From the NCBI GenBank assembly GCA_006218025.1, contig VBWA01000005.1, forward strand, positions 1 through 64,000: a stretch of DNA of 64,000 nt, given 5' to 3'. The translations under genes and the position numbers were made by a program. The notes under the pieces were generated by a model. That model saw nothing but the letters and a program-made list of their open reading frames with translations, was not told the origin of the DNA and did not search any database. Positions 1 through 9,150 of this stretch are shown here, piece after piece. The stretch is from Rhodocyclaceae bacterium. Its GTDB lineage: Bacteria > Pseudomonadota > Gammaproteobacteria > Burkholderiales > Rhodocyclaceae. How positions within the stretch are numbered: the first letter of the stretch is position 1; every line of letters starts with the position of its first letter.

Positions 1-73
1 TCCGGTAGCTGCGCTCCGGCCGCACCCCGCTGCGGCCCGCTCGCTACGATTTCTTCACATGCTTTAACACTTC
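1..73. other. Upstream flank of hisF, no feature resolved
   Basis: These 73 bases precede hisF. I see no complete reading frame and no clear promoter. The stretch is GC-rich with short repeated CTGCG/GCTCGC words that resemble intergenic low-complexity sequence. In related genomes hisA usually lies just before hisF, so this is probably the hisA-hisF spacer, but nothing here proves it. Confidence 0.4.
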
Positions 74-832
74 ATGCTCGCCAAACGCATCATCCCCTGT
101 CTCGACGTCAACGCCGGCCGCGTGGTCAAGGGCGTTAACTTTGTCGAACTGCGCGATGCCGGCGATCCGGTCGAGATCGCGCGTCGCTACGACGAGCAAG
201 GGGCCGACGAAATAACCTTTCTCGACATCACGGCCAGTTCCGACGATCGGGACATCATCCTGCATATTGTCGAAGCGGTGGCCTCGCAGGTGTTCATTCC
301 GCTCACGGTGGGCGGCGGCGTGCGTCAGGTCGAGGACGTGCGCCGGCTGCTGAACGCGGGTGCCGACAAGGTCAGCATGAATACGGCGGCGGTGAACAAT
401 CCGCAACTGGTGGCCGATGCCGCGGGCAGGGTCGGTTCACAATGCATTGTGGTCGCCATCGACGCCAAGCAGACCGCACCCGGGCATTGGGAGGTATTCA
501 CCCATGGCGGGCGCAAGAATGTGGGGCTCGACGTCATAGACTGGGCACGCAAGGTCGAAGGCCTTGGCGCAGGGGAGATTCTTCTCACCAGCATGGATAG
601 GGATGGCACCAAGGCCGGTTTCGACCTCGCGCTGACGCGTGCGGTTGCCGACGCAGTCGGCATCCCGGTGATCGCCAGCGGCGGCGTCGGTACGCTGCAG
701 CACCTGGCCGACGGCGTTACCGAAGGCCGCGCGGACGCCGTCCTCGCGGCGAGCATTTTCCACTATGGCGAATACACGGTGCGCCAGGCGAAGGAATACA
801 TGCGCAGCCGCGGCATCGAGGTAAGACTGTGA
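74..832 (+). CDS. hisF: Imidazole glycerol phosphate synthase cyclase subunit HisF
   Basis: This 252-residue protein is the usual length for HisF, the TIM-barrel subunit that joins PRFAR with ammonia from HisH to form imidazole glycerol phosphate and AICAR. The N-terminus [12 protein letters not shown] and the next strand's VVKGVNF are family hallmarks and carry the first catalytic Asp (D11). The second phosphate-binding region, [10 protein letters not shown], lies near residue 200. Its TGA overlaps the GTG start of hisI by four bases, so the two are translationally coupled. It is cytoplasmic and part of a histidine operon whose earlier genes lie to the left of the window. Confidence 0.97.
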   Translation: MLAKRIIPCLDVNAGRVVKGVNFVELRDAGDPVEIARRYDEQGADEITFLDITASSDDRDIILHIVEAVASQVFIPLTVGGGVRQVEDVRRLLNAGADKVSMNTAAVNNPQLVADAAGRVGSQCIVVAIDAKQTAPGHWEVFTHGGRKNVGLDVIDWARKVEGLGAGEILLTSMDRDGTKAGFDLALTRAVADAVGIPVIASGGVGTLQHLADGVTEGRADAVLAASIFHYGEYTVRQAKEYMRSRGIEVRL

Positions 833-1227
833 GCGTGCCGCAAAACAGCCAATGGCTTGACGAGGTGCTCTGGGATGCTCAGGGCCTGGTCCCCGCGATC
901 GCCCAGGACGCGGCGACGGGCGAGGTGCTGATGTTCGCATGGATGAATCGCGAGGCGTTGGCGCTGACGGCCGAATCCGGTCACGCCGTGTATTGGTCCC
1001 GTTCGCGCGGGCGTCTGTGGCACAAGGGCGAAGAATCCGGACATACGCAGAAGGTGCTGGAACTGCGTGTCGATTGCGACAAGGATGTAGTGCTGTTGAA
1101 GATCGAGCAGAGTGGCGGGATCGCGTGCCACACAGGCAGACGCAGTTGTTTTTTCAACCGGCTTGAAACCTCGGGCTGGCGGGATGTCGAGCCCGTCCTC
1201 AAGGACCCGAAGGAGATATACAAATGA
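829..1227 (+). CDS. hisI: Phosphoribosyl-AMP cyclohydrolase HisI
   Basis: The protein has 132 residues and matches the monofunctional PRA-CH, which opens the adenine ring of phosphoribosyl-AMP in step 3 of histidine synthesis. The conserved block with [11 protein letters not shown], the metal-binding DCDKD motif, and the C-terminal CHTGRRSCF zinc-ligand cysteines are all present. It starts with GTG inside the hisF stop (GTGA) and ends in an ATGA overlap with hisE. HisI and HisE are separate here, unlike the fused enterobacterial enzyme, as is common in betaproteobacteria. Confidence 0.96.
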   Translation: MSVPQNSQWLDEVLWDAQGLVPAIAQDAATGEVLMFAWMNREALALTAESGHAVYWSRSRGRLWHKGEESGHTQKVLELRVDCDKDVVLLKIEQSGGIACHTGRRSCFFNRLETSGWRDVEPVLKDPKEIYK

Positions 1228-1550
1228 TCGATCTTGAAATTATTCGCCGGGTTCAGGCGACGCTGGTCGAACGCAAGGGTGCGGCGCCGGATTCATCCTA
1301 CGTCGCCAGCTTGTATGCCAAGGGCACCGATGCGATCTGCAAGAAGGTGGCGGAGGAAGCCGCCGAAACCATCATGGCGGCCAAGGATGGCGATCGCCTG
1401 CATCTGGTGCGCGAAGTGACGGATCTCTGGTTCCACAGCATGATCCTGCTGACCCAGTTCGGTATCGGCGTCGATGACGTGATGGTCGAGTTTCGGCGCC
1501 GGGAAGGCATCTCCGGTATCGACGAGAAGAACAGTCGGAATCCTGAATAG
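1224..1550 (+). CDS. hisE: Phosphoribosyl-ATP pyrophosphatase HisE
   Basis: This small 108-residue all-alpha protein belongs to the MazG/HisE superfamily. It removes pyrophosphate from phosphoribosyl-ATP in step 2 of histidine synthesis. The metal-binding EEAAET motif and the downstream REVTDLWFH helix are visible. It is joined to hisI by a four-base ATGA overlap, and its TAG stop touches the GTG start of the HIT gene. It is the last clear histidine gene of the operon. Confidence 0.95.
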   Translation: MIDLEIIRRVQATLVERKGAAPDSSYVASLYAKGTDAICKKVAEEAAETIMAAKDGDRLHLVREVTDLWFHSMILLTQFGIGVDDVMVEFRRREGISGIDEKNSRNPE

Positions 1551-1906
1551 TGAGCGATTGCATTTTCTGCAGGATTGCGCGCGGCGAAATCCCGTCGAAG
1601 AAAGTCTATGAAGACGAGGAAATCTTTGCCTTTCACGACATCAACCCGATTGCGCCGGTGCATTTCATGATCGTGCCCAAGCTGCACATTGCTTCGCTGA
1701 TGGAGGCCGACATGAGCCACCAGATGCTGCTCGGGCGCATGCTGGCCAAGGCGAACGAACTGGCCCGGAGCCAGGGCCTCAACGAAGGCTTCCGGACGAT
1801 CATCAACACCGGGCGGATCGGGCATCAGGAGGTGTATCATCTCCACGTTCATATTCTGGGTGGCCCCGAGCCCCTGGGATCCATGCTGCAGCGCAAGGCG
1901 CCTTGA
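1550..1906 (+). CDS. HIT-family (HinT-like) nucleotide-binding hydrolase
   Basis: The protein has 118 residues, the usual size of HinT purine nucleoside phosphoramidases. It begins CIFCRIARGEIP and has the histidine triad HLHVHIL near its C-terminus, where the middle His is the nucleophile. Family members hydrolyse AMP-lysine and other adenosine phosphoramidates. Placement directly after hisE and before tatA is common in betaproteobacteria and suggests co-transcription. The GTG start overlaps the hisE stop by one base. Confidence 0.93.
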   Translation: MSDCIFCRIARGEIPSKKVYEDEEIFAFHDINPIAPVHFMIVPKLHIASLMEADMSHQMLLGRMLAKANELARSQGLNEGFRTIINTGRIGHQEVYHLHVHILGGPEPLGSMLQRKAP

Positions 1907-1935
1907 AGATTCATTGAGCGCGAGGAGAAAATACA

Positions 1936-2169
1936 ATGGGATCATTGAGCATCTGGCACTGGCTGATCGTGCTGGTGATTGTCATGCTGGTGTTCGGCAC
2001 CAAGAAGCTGCGCAACATGGGGTCTGACCTCGGTGGCGCGGTCAAGGGCTTCAAGGACGGCATGAAAGAGGCCTCTGCCGACAAGCCCGCCGACAAGCCG
2101 GCGGAGCCGCAGCAGGTGAGCGGTCACACCATCGACGTCGAGGCGCGTAGGGAACAGACCAAGTCCTGA
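1936..2169 (+). CDS. tatA: Sec-independent translocase pore subunit TatA
   Basis: TatA is a 77-residue single-pass membrane protein that polymerises to let folded proteins cross the inner membrane. An N-terminal hydrophobic segment at about residues 5-20 is followed by the [14 protein letters not shown] hinge and an amphipathic helix, then a charged, Lys/Asp/Pro-rich cytoplasmic tail. GAGGAG lies a proper distance before the ATG. It heads a tatABC unit directly downstream of the HIT gene. Confidence 0.96.
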   Translation: MGSLSIWHWLIVLVIVMLVFGTKKLRNMGSDLGGAVKGFKDGMKEASADKPADKPAEPQQVSGHTIDVEARREQTKS

Positions 2170-2253
2170 TCCTGCACGGCTGAGCGGTGTCCGGGCGTCG
2201 GCTGCCCCGGCATTTCGAGCCTGCCATACCATTTCCCAGTTCCCAACGAACCC

Positions 2254-2655
2254 ATGTTCGACGTCGGCCTTTCCGAGTTGATGGTCATCGCCGCAGTGGC
2301 GCTGGTCGTCATCGGCCCGGAACGTTTGCCCAAGGTGGCGCGCACTGCCGGCCTGCTTCTCGGTCGTCTGCAACGCTACGTCAGCGACGTCAAGTCCGAC
2401 ATCAATCGCGAGATGCAACTCGATGAGCTGAAGAAACTCCAGCAGCAGATGACCGATCAGGTGACGAGCCTGGAGGCTTCCGTAACTCACGAAATGCGCG
2501 AGGTCGAATCATCGGTGAACGACGTGATCGAACCATTGGCCGCCGATGCCGCCGTGTCGCCAGCGCCGACTCCTGAGGCCATTCCGGTCGCCGCTGAGCA
2601 GCCGGCGGAAACGCTTGCGCCCGCCACAGCGGCCGCCGAAACATTGAAATCCTGA
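2254..2655 (+). CDS. tatB: Twin-arginine translocase receptor subunit TatB
   Basis: TatB is a 133-residue protein with the [19 protein letters not shown] membrane anchor and the [10 protein letters not shown] hinge that separates it from TatA. A long amphipathic helix and an Ala/Pro-rich tail follow. With TatC it forms the receptor for twin-arginine signal peptides. An 84-base gap without a clear hairpin separates it from tatA, and its stop shares a base with the tatC start. Confidence 0.95.
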   Translation: MFDVGLSELMVIAAVALVVIGPERLPKVARTAGLLLGRLQRYVSDVKSDINREMQLDELKKLQQQMTDQVTSLEASVTHEMREVESSVNDVIEPLAADAAVSPAPTPEAIPVAAEQPAETLAPATAAAETLKS

Positions 2656-3476
2656 TGGCTGACGAACAGGAGACCTTTCTCTCCCACCTGGTTGAACTGC
2701 GGGATCGCCTGATTCGCATCCTCATCGCGGTCGGCATCGTCTTCGTGCCGCTGGCGTTCTACGCCCGCGAGTTGTATTCCCTGCTGGCTGCCCCTTTGCT
2801 GGCGACCTTGCCCGCGGGCGGCCAGATGATCGCCACGGATGTGGTCGGTGTGTTCCTGGTGCCGATGAAAGTCGCGCTGACGGTGGCTTTCCTGGTCGTC
2901 TTGCCTTATGTGCTGTATCAGGTCTGGGCCTTTGTTGCGCCCGGGCTCTATGCCCATGAGAAAAAGCTCGCGATGCCGCTTCTGGCGGCCTCGGTCATCC
3001 TGTTCTTTGTCGGCATGTCCTTCGCCTATTTCGCCTTCTTCCCGATGGTGTTCGGCTTCATGGCGAATTTTGCCCCCGAGGGCGTGGCCTGGATGACCGA
3101 TATCGAGAAGTACTTCTCCTTCGTCCTCACCATGTTCCTCGCTTTTGGCGTCACCTTCGAGGTGCCGGTAATCGTCATCGTGCTGGTCAAGATCGGGGTG
3201 GTCAACGTCGTCAAACTGCGCGAGTGGCGGCCTTATGTCATCGTCGGCGCCTTTGTGGTGGGAGCGATATTTACGCCACCCGACGTGATTTCGCAGTTCA
3301 TGATGGCGGTGCCGCTGTGGCTGCTCTACGAACTCGGCATCGTGTTGGCCAGCGTCATCGTTCGGCCGCCGGTGCCGGAAGCAGTCGGCGAGCCGGACTA
3401 TCGGCCGCCGACTGACGAGGAAATGAACCGGGAGCTCGATCGCGCCGAACAGCGGTCGCGCGACCAGGCGAGCTGA
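2655..3476 (+). CDS. tatC: Twin-arginine translocase subunit TatC
   Basis: TatC (273 residues) is the polytopic core of the twin-arginine translocase. The N-terminal FLSHLVELRDRL motif is a signature for signal-peptide recognition, and six hydrophobic segments follow, including the YQVWAFVAPGLY block between TM2 and TM3. The cytoplasmic C-tail is charged and ends REQRSRDQAS-like. It overlaps tatB by one base. It is followed after only nine bases by the sigma54 activator gene, so the two could be co-transcribed. Confidence 0.96.
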   Translation: MADEQETFLSHLVELRDRLIRILIAVGIVFVPLAFYARELYSLLAAPLLATLPAGGQMIATDVVGVFLVPMKVALTVAFLVVLPYVLYQVWAFVAPGLYAHEKKLAMPLLAASVILFFVGMSFAYFAFFPMVFGFMANFAPEGVAWMTDIEKYFSFVLTMFLAFGVTFEVPVIVIVLVKIGVVNVVKLREWRPYVIVGAFVVGAIFTPPDVISQFMMAVPLWLLYELGIVLASVIVRPPVPEAVGEPDYRPPTDEEMNRELDRAEQRSRDQAS

Positions 3477-3485
3477 CCGAAAATC

Positions 3486-4940
3486 GTGGCCAGGCAAGTT
3501 CCTGCGGGGCTTTCCAGCGATGCCGAAGTTCGCAGCCTCGCTGCGTCATCACTGGTCAAGCTGTTCGACAGTCTCTATGAAGGTGCTGTCGTCATCGATC
3601 AGGCCGGCCGCATCACCTGGATCAACGACAAGTACAAGGCGCTGATCGGCTGGAATGGCAGCGAGGCCATTGAAGGCCGGCTCATAGAAGACGTGCTGCC
3701 CAATAGCCGTTTGCGCCATGTGGTTGAGACCGGGCATGCCGATCTGCTTGACGTGCTGACGGTGGGCGGACGCCAGATGGTGGTGTCGCGCATCCCCTTG
3801 CATGGCGAGGCGGGCAATGTGATCGGGGCGCTGGGGGTGATTCTTTACGATCGCCTGCAGGCGTTGAGGCCCATCGTTTCCAAATTCCAGCAGATGCAGA
3901 CGGATCTGGCGACCGTGCGCAAGCAACTGGCGTCGGGACGGCAGGCAAAGTACCGCATCAGCCAGTTTGTCGGCGCCAGTCGTCTTGCGGCGGAAACCAA
4001 GGAGCAGGCACGACGTGCGGCTGAGCGTGAAGGCGCCGTTCTGCTGCTGGGTGAGACCGGTACCGGCAAGGAACTCCTGGCGCACGCCATCCATGCGGCG
4101 AGTCGTCGCGCCGAGGGTCCGCTGGTCAGCATCAACGCGGCAGCGATTCCTGAAGCCCTGCTGGAGGCCGAGTTGTTTGGTGTGGAGCCTGGCGCGTATA
4201 CCGGCGCCGGAACCAAGTCGCGCAGCGGGAAATTTCTCCTCGCCGATGGCGGCACGCTGTTTCTCGATGAGGTCGGCGACATGCCGCTTGCCTTGCAGCC
4301 CAAGTTGCTGAGGGTATTGCAGGAAGGCGAGGTGGAGCCGGTCGGCGGCAATCAGCTGCGTGCGGTCAATGTGCGCGTGATCGCCGCCACCAGCCGTGAC
4401 CTCAAGGCGATGATCGAGGCCGGCAGCTTCCGCGCCGATCTGTACTATCGCCTCAATGTGCTGCCGATCCGCCTGCCGCCGTTGCGCGAGCGCAGCGAGG
4501 ATGTTTCGATGTTGTGCGAAACCCTGCTGGAGCAGATTGCCGAGCAGGGGGGCGAAGCGTCCCGCACTTTGGCCGCGGACGGCTTGGCGCGACTGGCGGC
4601 CTATGGCTGGCCAGGCAATGTCCGCGAACTGCGCAATGTGCTGGAGCAGGCGGTTGCACAATCGGACAATCGCCGTCTCGCCGGCGCCGACTTTCCCATG
4701 CTTCCCGAGGTCGTCGAAGTCATCCAGCGCCTGGTCGATGCGGAGCCCGACACCGTCAATAGCGGCGTGCGTCCATTGCGCGAGGCGGTGGCCGTAGCTG
4801 AGCGAGCCGAGATTCTGCGTGCGCTTGAGGCGACCGGGTGGGTCAAACTGCACGCCGCCAGACTGCTGGGGATCAGTCGCGCCCAACTCTATGAAAAGCT
4901 CGCCATCCTTGGCATCGTGTCCGAGGAAGCAGACACTTGA
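3486..4940 (+). CDS. PAS-domain sigma54-dependent transcriptional activator
   Basis: This 484-residue enhancer-binding protein has a PAS domain at about residues 20-120, a short coiled linker, a sigma54-contacting AAA+ domain at about 155-390, and a Fis-type HTH at the C-terminus. Walker A (GETGTGKE), Walker B (LFLDEVGDMP) and the WPGNVREL block are intact. The sigma54 loop reads GAYTGA rather than GAFTGA, a tolerated F-to-Y change. There is no receiver domain, so the PAS domain is the likely sensor, perhaps of a small molecule or redox state. It starts with GTG. The next gene has a good -24/-12 promoter and a palindrome in the spacer, so it probably activates the transporter/CoA operon downstream. 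Confidence 0.92.
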   Translation: MARQVPAGLSSDAEVRSLAASSLVKLFDSLYEGAVVIDQAGRITWINDKYKALIGWNGSEAIEGRLIEDVLPNSRLRHVVETGHADLLDVLTVGGRQMVVSRIPLHGEAGNVIGALGVILYDRLQALRPIVSKFQQMQTDLATVRKQLASGRQAKYRISQFVGASRLAAETKEQARRAAEREGAVLLLGETGTGKELLAHAIHAASRRAEGPLVSINAAAIPEALLEAELFGVEPGAYTGAGTKSRSGKFLLADGGTLFLDEVGDMPLALQPKLLRVLQEGEVEPVGGNQLRAVNVRVIAATSRDLKAMIEAGSFRADLYYRLNVLPIRLPPLRERSEDVSMLCETLLEQIAEQGGEASRTLAADGLARLAAYGWPGNVRELRNVLEQAVAQSDNRRLAGADFPMLPEVVEVIQRLVDAEPDTVNSGVRPLREAVAVAERAEILRALEATGWVKLHAARLLGISRAQLYEKLAILGIVSEEADT

Positions 4941-4942
4941 AT

Positions 4943-4966
4943 ATTTGTCCTGAATTTCGGACGAAT
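4943..4966. promoter_or_regulatory. Inverted repeat, candidate upstream activator site
   Basis: ATTTGTCC (4943-4950) and GGACGAAT (4959-4966) form an 8-bp inverted repeat with one mismatch, separated by 8 bases. It lies about 135-160 bases upstream of the -24 element at 5101, the usual distance for an enhancer-binding protein. A similar TGTCCGGAT half-site lies near 5016. Assignment to the adjacent PAS/sigma54 activator is inference. Confidence 0.5.
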
Positions 4967-5098
4967 GACTGATATTCAGTTGTTTCAATGCATTACGTGT
5001 TGTTACCGATTATTATGTCCGGATTACAAGACAGCCTGAGTCCAAATTAGCGCAAGCTGTAATGGGTCATATAGATGACTTGCCAGTGTTTCAGCGGG

Positions 5099-5116
5099 TT
5101 GGCACGGCTCCTGCAT
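5099..5116 (+). promoter_or_regulatory. Sigma54 -24/-12 promoter
   Basis: TTGGCACGGCTCCTGCAT matches the sigma54 consensus: GG at 5101-5102 and GC at 5113-5114 are exactly ten bases apart, and the -24 box TTGGCACG is perfect. Transcription should start near 5126, about 47 bases before the ATG of the substrate-binding protein gene, which has a GGAGG site. The gene just upstream encodes a sigma54 activator. Confidence 0.8.
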
Positions 5117-5172
5117 AGAGTGAAGTCGGACCCGTGCGTTCGGGGAATCACTTCATAATGGGAGGACCAGAC

Positions 5173-6363
5173 ATGAAATTCAAGGCGTTGGCTTTTGCAA
5201 CCCTGACGGCCGCGGCCGTCACCCTGACCGCTCCGGTCAGCGCGCAGGAACTCAAGATCGCCCTCATTGCCGGCAAAACCGGTGCCCTTGAGGCCTATGC
5301 CAAGGAAACCGAAATCGGCTTCATGATGGGCCTTGAGTACCTGACCAAGGGAACCATGACGGTTAACGGGCGCAAGATCAAAGTGATCGTCAAGGACGAC
5401 CAGGGCAAGCCCGATCTGGCCAAAGCGGCATTGGCGGAAGCCTATGGCGATGACAAGGTAGATATCGCGGTCGGCACGACCTCGTCGGGTGCCGCGCTGG
5501 CGATGCTGCCGGTGGCCGAGGAGTACAAGAAGGTGCTGGTGGTCGAACCAGCGGTGGCCGACGCAATTACTGGCGACAAGTGGAATCGCTATATCTTCCG
5601 CACCGGACGCAACTCGTCGCAGGACGGATTGGCCGCGGCCGCTGCCTTGATGGGCGACGCGAATATTGCTTTCCTGGCGCAGGATTATGCCTTTGGCCGC
5701 GACGGCATCAAGGCCTTCAAGGATTCGCTGGCGGCCGTCAAGAGCAAGGCCAGGGTGGTGCACGAGGAATATGCGCCGCAGACGGCGACCGACTTCACCG
5801 CCTCGGCGCAGCGCATATTTGACGCACTCAAGGACAAACCCGGCAGAAAGATTCTTTCCATCTACTGGGCCGGAGCGAATCCCTTGACCAAGATCGCCGA
5901 CATGAAGCCCGAGCGCTACGGCATTGAGCTGGCGGCAGGCGGCAATATCCTGCCGGTGCTGAAGGGCTGGAAGAACCTCGTCGGTATGGAAGGCAGCATC
6001 TACTACTACTATGCCTTCCCGAAAAATGCGATGAATGACTGGCTGGTTGCCGAGAATCAGAAGCGCTTCAAGCAGCCGCCGGATTTCTTCACGGCGGGTG
6101 GCTTCGCGGCCGCCAGTGCTGTCGTGACGGCGCTGACCAAGGCTGGGTCCAGCGATACCGAAAAGCTTATCGCGACGATGGAAGGCATGGACTTCGACAC
6201 GCCAAAAGGCAAGATGACCTTCCGCAAGGAAGACCATCAGGCGCTACAGTCGATGTTCCACTTCCGCATCAAGAAGGCCCAGGCCAACGAGTGGGATCTG
6301 CTTGAACTGGTGCGCGAGTTTCCGGCATCCGAACTGCCACTGCCGATCCGCAACAAGCGCTGA
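5173..6363 (+). CDS. Branched-chain-type ABC transporter periplasmic substrate-binding protein
   Basis: The 396-residue protein is a periplasmic-binding-protein type I (Leu/Ile/Val family) receptor. I chose the ATG at 5173 because GGAGG lies nine bases upstream and it gives a standard signal peptide of about 24 residues ending PVSA. The mature protein begins QELKIALIAGKTG and contains the usual bilobed pattern, including a DDQGKPD stretch. It precedes genes for two ATPases and two permeases, so it delivers ligand to that importer. In this family ligands include amino acids and also aromatic or short-chain acids. The CoA-activation genes downstream favour an organic acid, but the ligand is not determined. 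Confidence 0.88.
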   Translation: MKFKALAFATLTAAAVTLTAPVSAQELKIALIAGKTGALEAYAKETEIGFMMGLEYLTKGTMTVNGRKIKVIVKDDQGKPDLAKAALAEAYGDDKVDIAVGTTSSGAALAMLPVAEEYKKVLVVEPAVADAITGDKWNRYIFRTGRNSSQDGLAAAAALMGDANIAFLAQDYAFGRDGIKAFKDSLAAVKSKARVVHEEYAPQTATDFTASAQRIFDALKDKPGRKILSIYWAGANPLTKIADMKPERYGIELAAGGNILPVLKGWKNLVGMEGSIYYYYAFPKNAMNDWLVAENQKRFKQPPDFFTAGGFAAASAVVTALTKAGSSDTEKLIATMEGMDFDTPKGKMTFRKEDHQALQSMFHFRIKKAQANEWDLLELVREFPASELPLPIRNKR

Positions 6364-6483
6364 AAATCCATTTTCCACGGCTGGTGCCGTGTGACATGGT
6401 GAGAGAGACTGGCCCGGTTTCATTTCTGGCTCAGTGTCCTTCTCCATGTCTCCCGGTGCCGGCCGTGGTGACGGTATCACCTC

Positions 6484-7257
6484 ATGACTGACGCGCATTC
6501 GGTTCTGTCCACCCATGGCCTGAGCATTCGTTTTGGCGGGCATATCGCCGTGAATAACGTGAGCTGCGAATTTCGCCCCGGCACGCTCACTGCGATCGTC
6601 GGCCCCAATGGGGCGGGCAAGACTACCTACTTCAACCTGATATCGGGTCAGTTGCAGCCGACCTCGGGTACGGTGCGCCTGTATGGCCAGGACATAACTC
6701 GTCTCGGCGCGCCACAACGCACCAAGCGCGGCATCGGCCGCGCGTTCCAATTGACCAACCTGTTTCCGAATCTCACCGTGCTGGAAAATGTTCGCCTGAC
6801 AGTGCAAAGCCATGCGGGACTGGGGCTGAACATGACATCCATGTGGGCCAGCCATGTCGAGCTGATCGAGAAGGCCGAGCATTTCCTGCATGTCACAGCG
6901 CTCAGCGAACGTCGCCACGAGCTGGCCTCCGCGCTGTCGCACGGCGACAAGCGCAAGCTTGAAATCGCGATTCTGCTGGCTCTTGAGCCCGATATCTTCA
7001 TGTTTGATGAACCGACCGCCGGGATGAGCGTGGACGAAGTGCCGGTGGTACTCGACCTGATTCACCACATCAAGGCCCAGGGCGACAAGACCATCCTCCT
7101 GGTCGAGCACAAGATGGACGTGGTGCGCTCGCTGGCCGACCGCATCATCGTGCTGCACAACGGCTATCTGGTGGCCGACGGCGAACCCGCCGAAGTGATG
7201 GCCTCGCCCATAGTGCAGGAAGCCTATCTGGGAACCGGGATGGCCGACCATGTGTGA
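6484..7257 (+). CDS. livG: ABC transporter ATP-binding protein, LivG type
   Basis: This 257-residue ATPase has Walker A GPNGAGKT and Walker B FMFDEPTAGMS. The signature is altered: the usual LSGGQ reads LSHGDKRKLE, as is normal for LivG proteins. It energises import with the second ATPase LivF at the inner membrane. The gene follows the binding-protein gene by 120 bases with no clear terminator. The symbol reflects family resemblance and does not imply leucine as substrate. Confidence 0.9.
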   Translation: MTDAHSVLSTHGLSIRFGGHIAVNNVSCEFRPGTLTAIVGPNGAGKTTYFNLISGQLQPTSGTVRLYGQDITRLGAPQRTKRGIGRAFQLTNLFPNLTVLENVRLTVQSHAGLGLNMTSMWASHVELIEKAEHFLHVTALSERRHELASALSHGDKRKLEIAILLALEPDIFMFDEPTAGMSVDEVPVVLDLIHHIKAQGDKTILLVEHKMDVVRSLADRIIVLHNGYLVADGEPAEVMASPIVQEAYLGTGMADHV

Positions 7258-7271
7258 GCTTTTCCCCCATG

Positions 7272-7289
7272 CCCTTTTCCAAAAAAGGG
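7272..7289. repeat. Intra-operon hairpin between livG and livF
   Basis: CCCTTTT (7272-7278) pairs with AAAAGGG (7283-7289) around a four-base loop, and the flanks extend it with further G/C pairs. The surrounding 7258-7376 spacer is noncoding and shares GGGGGC and ACCTTGG words with the spacer before livM. It could tune mRNA stability or read-through; it lacks the terminal T-run of an intrinsic terminator. Confidence 0.5.
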
Positions 7290-7376
7290 GGCGACCTTGG
7301 TTCAGCAACGGTTTTTACAAGACCGCTGCTTCCGGTCTGTTGACTTCATGGCGCCTTCGGGCGGCCGGGCGGCACC

Positions 7377-8111
7377 ATGTCTGAGCCCTTGCTGCAACTG
7401 GAAGGGGTGCATACCCACATCGGCCAGTATCACATCCTGCATGGCGTGGATCTGCTTGTGCCGAAGGGCGGCATTACGGTGCTGCTCGGCCGCAACGGTG
7501 CCGGCAAGACCACCACCCTGCGTACCATCATGGGTTTGTGGCACGCCTCGCGCGGCACGGTACGCTTCGCCGGCGAAGACATCACCCAGAGTTCCACGCC
7601 CGATATTGCCTGTGCCGGCCTAGCCTACGTCCCGGAAAGCATGGGCATCTTCTCCGACCTGACGGTGCGCGAGAACCTGTACCTTGCGGCGCGCAGCGTG
7701 AAAAAGGTGGGCGAGATGGACGAGGCGCGCCTGGAATGGATCTTCGGCTTCTTCGGTGCGCTGAAGAAGTTCTGGAACCAGCCGGCCGGCACCCTGTCCG
7801 GCGGCCAGAAGCAGATGGTGGCGATCGCCCGCGCGATTGTCGAACCGCGAAGACTGCTGCTGATCGACGAGCCGACCAAGGGGCTGGCGCCTGCCATCAT
7901 CCAGGGCATGATCGCCGCCTTTCGCGAACTCAAGCAAACCGAGACCATCCTGCTGGTCGAGCAGAACTTCAGCTTCGTCTGCGCGCTGGGTGATTCCGTG
8001 GCGGTGATGGACGGCGGACGCATCGTGCATTCGGGAGCCATGGCCGCACTGGCGGACGACAGGGACTTGCAGCACAAGCTGCTCGGCCTGTCGCTGGACG
8101 CGCATCAATAG
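7377..8111 (+). CDS. livF: ABC transporter ATP-binding protein, LivF type
   Basis: LivF-like ATPase of 244 residues with Walker A GRNGAGKT, a canonical LSGGQKQM signature and Walker B LLLIDEPTKGLAP. It pairs with the LivG-type ATPase. The chosen ATG at 7377 begins MSEPLLQLEGV, typical for the family. It is separated from livG by a 119-base spacer holding a hairpin and is 10 bases before livH. Confidence 0.9.
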   Translation: MSEPLLQLEGVHTHIGQYHILHGVDLLVPKGGITVLLGRNGAGKTTTLRTIMGLWHASRGTVRFAGEDITQSSTPDIACAGLAYVPESMGIFSDLTVRENLYLAARSVKKVGEMDEARLEWIFGFFGALKKFWNQPAGTLSGGQKQMVAIARAIVEPRRLLLIDEPTKGLAPAIIQGMIAAFRELKQTETILLVEQNFSFVCALGDSVAVMDGGRIVHSGAMAALADDRDLQHKLLGLSLDAHQ

Positions 8112-8121
8112 GGTCAACAAC

Positions 8122-9144
8122 ATGACGACGATTTCCCAAGCCGCGCCACAGGATTCCGCGATTCCCAAAGTGCGGGTGGACATGCTGCCGCTGCTGCTGG
8201 TGCCGGTGCTGGCGCTGTTGATGCTGCCGCTGGTGGGAAGTTTCCCGACCTGGGTGACGCTGACCGTGGCCGGGCTGGCCATGGGCATGATGGTATTCAT
8301 GATGGCCAGCGGCCTGACACTGATATTCGGCCTGATGGACGTGCTCAACTTCGGTCACGGCGCGTTTGTTTCGGTCGGTGCCTTTACTGCGACATTGGTG
8401 CTGCTGCCGATGAAAAGCTGGGTCGAAGCAGATTCGGTGTGGATGAACCTGTCGGTGGTGGGTCTCGCCATCCTGCTGGCGATGCTGGTCACCGGCATCC
8501 TCGGCTGGGCCTTCGAGCGCATCATCATCCGCCCCGTGTATGGATTGCACCTCAAGCAGATCCTGATCACCATGGGCGGCATGATCGTCGCCGAGCAACT
8601 GATCCATGTCATCTGGGGCGCCGAGCAGATTCCCCTGCAACTGCCGACGACCTTCCGCGGCGCGTTCATCATCGGCGACGCGGCATTGGAGAAATATCGC
8701 CTGATTGCCGTCGGCGTCGGGCTGACGGTGTTCGTCACCATGTTCCTCGTGCTCAACCGAACCAAGGTCGGCCTGCTGATCCGCGCCGGTGTCGAGAACG
8801 GCGAAATGGTGGAGGCGCTGGGCTACCGCATCCGGCGCCTGTTTGTCGGCGTCTTCATGGCGGGTTCCGCATTGGCCGGCCTCGGCGGCGTGATGTGGGG
8901 CCTCTACAAGGAAACCCTGACGGCGGCCATCGGCGGCGAGATCACGGTGCTGGTGTTCATCGTCATCATCATCGGCGGCCTCGGCTCGGTCGGCGGCTGC
9001 TTCATCGGTGCCATGCTGGTGGCGCTGGTGGCCAACTATGCCGGCTTCCTGGCGCCCAAGGTGGCACTCGTATCCGACATCCTGCTGATGGTCACGGTCC
9101 TGCTGTGGAGGCCGCAGGGCCTGTATCCGGTAGCAAAGCGATGA
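8122..9144 (+). CDS. livH: ABC transporter permease, LivH type
   Basis: This 340-residue permease is rich in hydrophobic segments. The FGLMDVLNFGHGAF segment and the later GLGSVGGCFIGAMLV segment are typical of LivH proteins. It forms half of the inner-membrane channel with LivM. The N-terminus carries about 25 extra residues before the first membrane span. It follows livF by 10 bases. Confidence 0.9.
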   Translation: MTTISQAAPQDSAIPKVRVDMLPLLLVPVLALLMLPLVGSFPTWVTLTVAGLAMGMMVFMMASGLTLIFGLMDVLNFGHGAFVSVGAFTATLVLLPMKSWVEADSVWMNLSVVGLAILLAMLVTGILGWAFERIIIRPVYGLHLKQILITMGGMIVAEQLIHVIWGAEQIPLQLPTTFRGAFIIGDAALEKYRLIAVGVGLTVFVTMFLVLNRTKVGLLIRAGVENGEMVEALGYRIRRLFVGVFMAGSALAGLGGVMWGLYKETLTAAIGGEITVLVFIVIIIGGLGSVGGCFIGAMLVALVANYAGFLAPKVALVSDILLMVTVLLWRPQGLYPVAKR

Positions 9145-9150
9145 ATATGA

